64,000 nt of DNA from Pseudoduganella dura (GTDB taxonomy: Bacteria; Pseudomonadota; Gammaproteobacteria; Burkholderiales; Burkholderiaceae_D), in the NCBI RefSeq assembly GCF_009727155.1, contig NZ_WNWM01000002.1:5146001-5210000 (forward strand), written 5' to 3'. The position numbers were made by a program, and so were the translations under genes. The first letter of the stretch is position 1. Each line of letters opens with the position of its first letter. The notes below the pieces were generated by a model that saw nothing but the letters and a program-made list of their open reading frames with translations, was not told the DNA's origin and searched no databases. This document shows positions 62,706-64,000 of the stretch, piece by piece.

Positions 62706-64000
62706 ATGTTTGAATTCCTCTTCAAGCGGCCCGGCGACAAGGGCAACGATCCGCAGGCCGCGCAGGGGCAACACGCGGACGCCGGCCCGGGGCGCAACGG
62801 ACCCGGTGACGGCCAGGGCGGTCAAAACGGACCCGACGGCAAGGAGGCACGCCGTGCCGAGCAGGCCGAACGCGCCAGGGCGCTGGCCGGCGACGAAGCC
62901 GCGGCGGTCGCGCTGATCCTGCAGAGCGAGTTTGCGGACGTGCGCCTGGCCGCGGCCGAGCACGTGGTGTCGCAACCGGCACTGGAACAGGTGCAGGGCG
63001 CCGTGCGCAACACCGACCGCCGCGTGGCCAAGCTGATGCAGGGCAGGCTCGATGCGATCCGCCACCGCCAGATGGAGCAGCGGCAGGCCGAGGCCAGTAT
63101 CTCTCAAGCGCAACGCCTGTTGCAGGATGAAAAGCTGACACCGAACCAGGTGGCCGACCTGGACCGCCTGTGGAAAGTGATCGACGCGCCGCCCGAACTG
63201 GCCGCCGAGTTCGACCGGCTGCGCGCCGCGCTGAGCGGCCGGCTGGAAGCCCAGGTGGCCCTGCAGCGCGCCACGATCGATGCGCTGGCCGCGCTGCGCC
63301 GGCTGGGCGCGGGCACCGCGGCCGGCAACGAGGATGAGGCGCTGCAGGAACTGGAGCGCCTGGGCGCCGAACATGCCGCCCGGGTGGCGGCGCCCGAGCA
63401 CGGCACGCTGCCGCGCCACCTGGTGGCCGATGTGGAAGCGGCGCTCGCGTCGGCGCGCGCCGTGCTGGTCCGCCCGGCCGCGCCTCCCGCGATGCCGCCA
63501 TCCGTGCCCGTGACGGCGGAGCCGGCGCCGGCCGCTGCCGCGGAGGACGTGCCCCTGGCCGTTGACGATGCCGGTTCCGGTGCCGCAGAGGGCGGCGAAC
63601 GGCAGGCCACCGCGGGCATCGTGCCCGAGGCCGGCCCGCAACCCGGCGAGGATGCGCCGGCTGCCGGCACCGCGCCGGCTCCCGCAGTGGTGCCGCCGCG
63701 GCCCCCGAAGGAAAAGAAGATCACCCCCGCCGACCGCGAAGCCAACGAACGCTTCATGGCGCTGGTCGATGCGATGGAAGCGGCGCTGGGCCAGGGCCAG
63801 CTGCACACGGCCGCCGAGCATGACAAGACGCTCAAGGACACCAGGACGGGCCGCCTGAGCACCCAGCAATCGGAACGGCTGGCGCACGTGCGCGCCGAGT
63901 ACAAGCGGCTGGCGGCCTGGGCGCGCTGGGGCGGCAACGTGTCGCGCGAGGAACTGGTGCACGCGGTCGAGGAATTGCCTGCGCAAAACCTGCCGATGAG
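62706..64000 (+). CDS. DUF349 domain protein, 5' part (runs off the window)
   Basis: 431 codons visible with no stop. Starts MFEFLFKRPGDKGNDPQAAQ; a Gly/Asp-rich stretch (~10-45), then long helical segments (ALILQSEFADVRLAAAEHVV; VADLDRLWKVIDAPPELAAEF) of the DUF349 type, and a Pro/Ala/Glu-rich linker (~255-345) before a second helical part. ATG 62706 lies 155 bp after the previous stop. Long coiled-coil DUF349 proteins of this size are frequent in Oxalobacteraceae; function unknown. Confidence 0.82.
   Translation, partial: MFEFLFKRPGDKGNDPQAAQGQHADAGPGRNGPGDGQGGQNGPDGKEARRAEQAERARALAGDEAAAVALILQSEFADVRLAAAEHVVSQPALEQVQGAVRNTDRRVAKLMQGRLDAIRHRQMEQRQAEASISQAQRLLQDEKLTPNQVADLDRLWKVIDAPPELAAEFDRLRAALSGRLEAQVALQRATIDALAALRRLGAGTAAGNEDEALQELERLGAEHAARVAAPEHGTLPRHLVADVEAALASARAVLVRPAAPPAMPPSVPVTAEPAPAAAAEDVPLAVDDAGSGAAEGGERQATAGIVPEAGPQPGEDAPAAGTAPAPAVVPPRPPKEKKITPADREANERFMALVDAMEAALGQGQLHTAAEHDKTLKDTRTGRLSTQQSERLAHVRAEYKRLAAWARWGGNVSREELVHAVEELPAQNLPM

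Overview
The window is GC-rich, gene-dense chromosomal DNA from a flagellated, respiring betaproteobacterium. The flhDC-motAB-che order, the EarP/EF-P (Arg32) pair, the DUF3460-scpA-panC block and a PEP-CTERM protein together point to Burkholderiales, most likely Oxalobacteraceae of the Massilia/Pseudoduganella/Duganella type. This placement is inferred from gene content and not from an alignment. No phage, integrase, transposase or CRISPR array is seen.

Layout. 1-3744: the 3' end of a hybrid histidine kinase, converging on a bacteriophytochrome kinase and its single-domain response regulator. 3802-4476: a secreted RNase T2. 4489-5201: a long leader with two FliA-type (sigma-28) promoters and a large stem-loop ahead of flhDC. 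5202-18504: a motility and chemotaxis block in the order flhD, flhC, a membrane-anchored methyltransferase, motA, motB, a CheZ-like protein, cheY, cheA, cheW, an MCP, cheR, cheD, cheB, cheY, cheZ, closed by a terminator. 18545-31000: an EAL/HDOD protein, panC-scpA-DUF3460, an EamA exporter, a small lipoprotein, a GNAT, metG, apbC/mrp, a beta-propeller protein, a serine hydrolase and two head-to-head gene remnants.

30781-39015: gltX leads into three tRNA-Ala(GGC)/tRNA-Glu(TTC) pairs. A 5.7-kb terminal-oxidase cluster (membrane protein, coxB with fused cytochrome c, ctaD, two subunit III-like genes, subunit IV) follows, then two more identical tRNA-Glu genes, so the oxidase cluster is bracketed by direct tRNA-Glu repeats. 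39109-40912: earP and efp. 41037-49753: a palindromic repeat, an AraC regulator divergent from an Fsr-like MFS exporter, dbpA, a second long palindromic element, a small GLPVW-repeat protein, a Tat-exported phosphoesterase, initiator tRNA-Met, a class I methyltransferase and two uncharacterised proteins. 49799-54828: sbcC and sbcD. 54934-64000: a PEP-CTERM protein, a diguanylate cyclase, a DUF2804 protein, a Pat-type acetyltransferase with a shortened ATP-grasp region, an unknown helical protein and the 5' part of a DUF349 protein.

Functional logic. The chemotaxis block carries two CheYs and two proteins with the CheZ D-x-x-x-Q signature. Its receptor ends in a CheR-docking pentapeptide, and its CheA linker carries three YGFF repeats. 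FliA-type promoters upstream of flhDC suggest feedback from the late flagellar sigma factor onto the master regulator. The features most worth follow-up are the CheZ-like protein, the CheA repeats, the FliA promoters, the methyltransferase whose start codon lies inside a terminator loop, the tRNA-bracketed oxidase island, the two palindromic intergenic elements and the truncated Pat protein.
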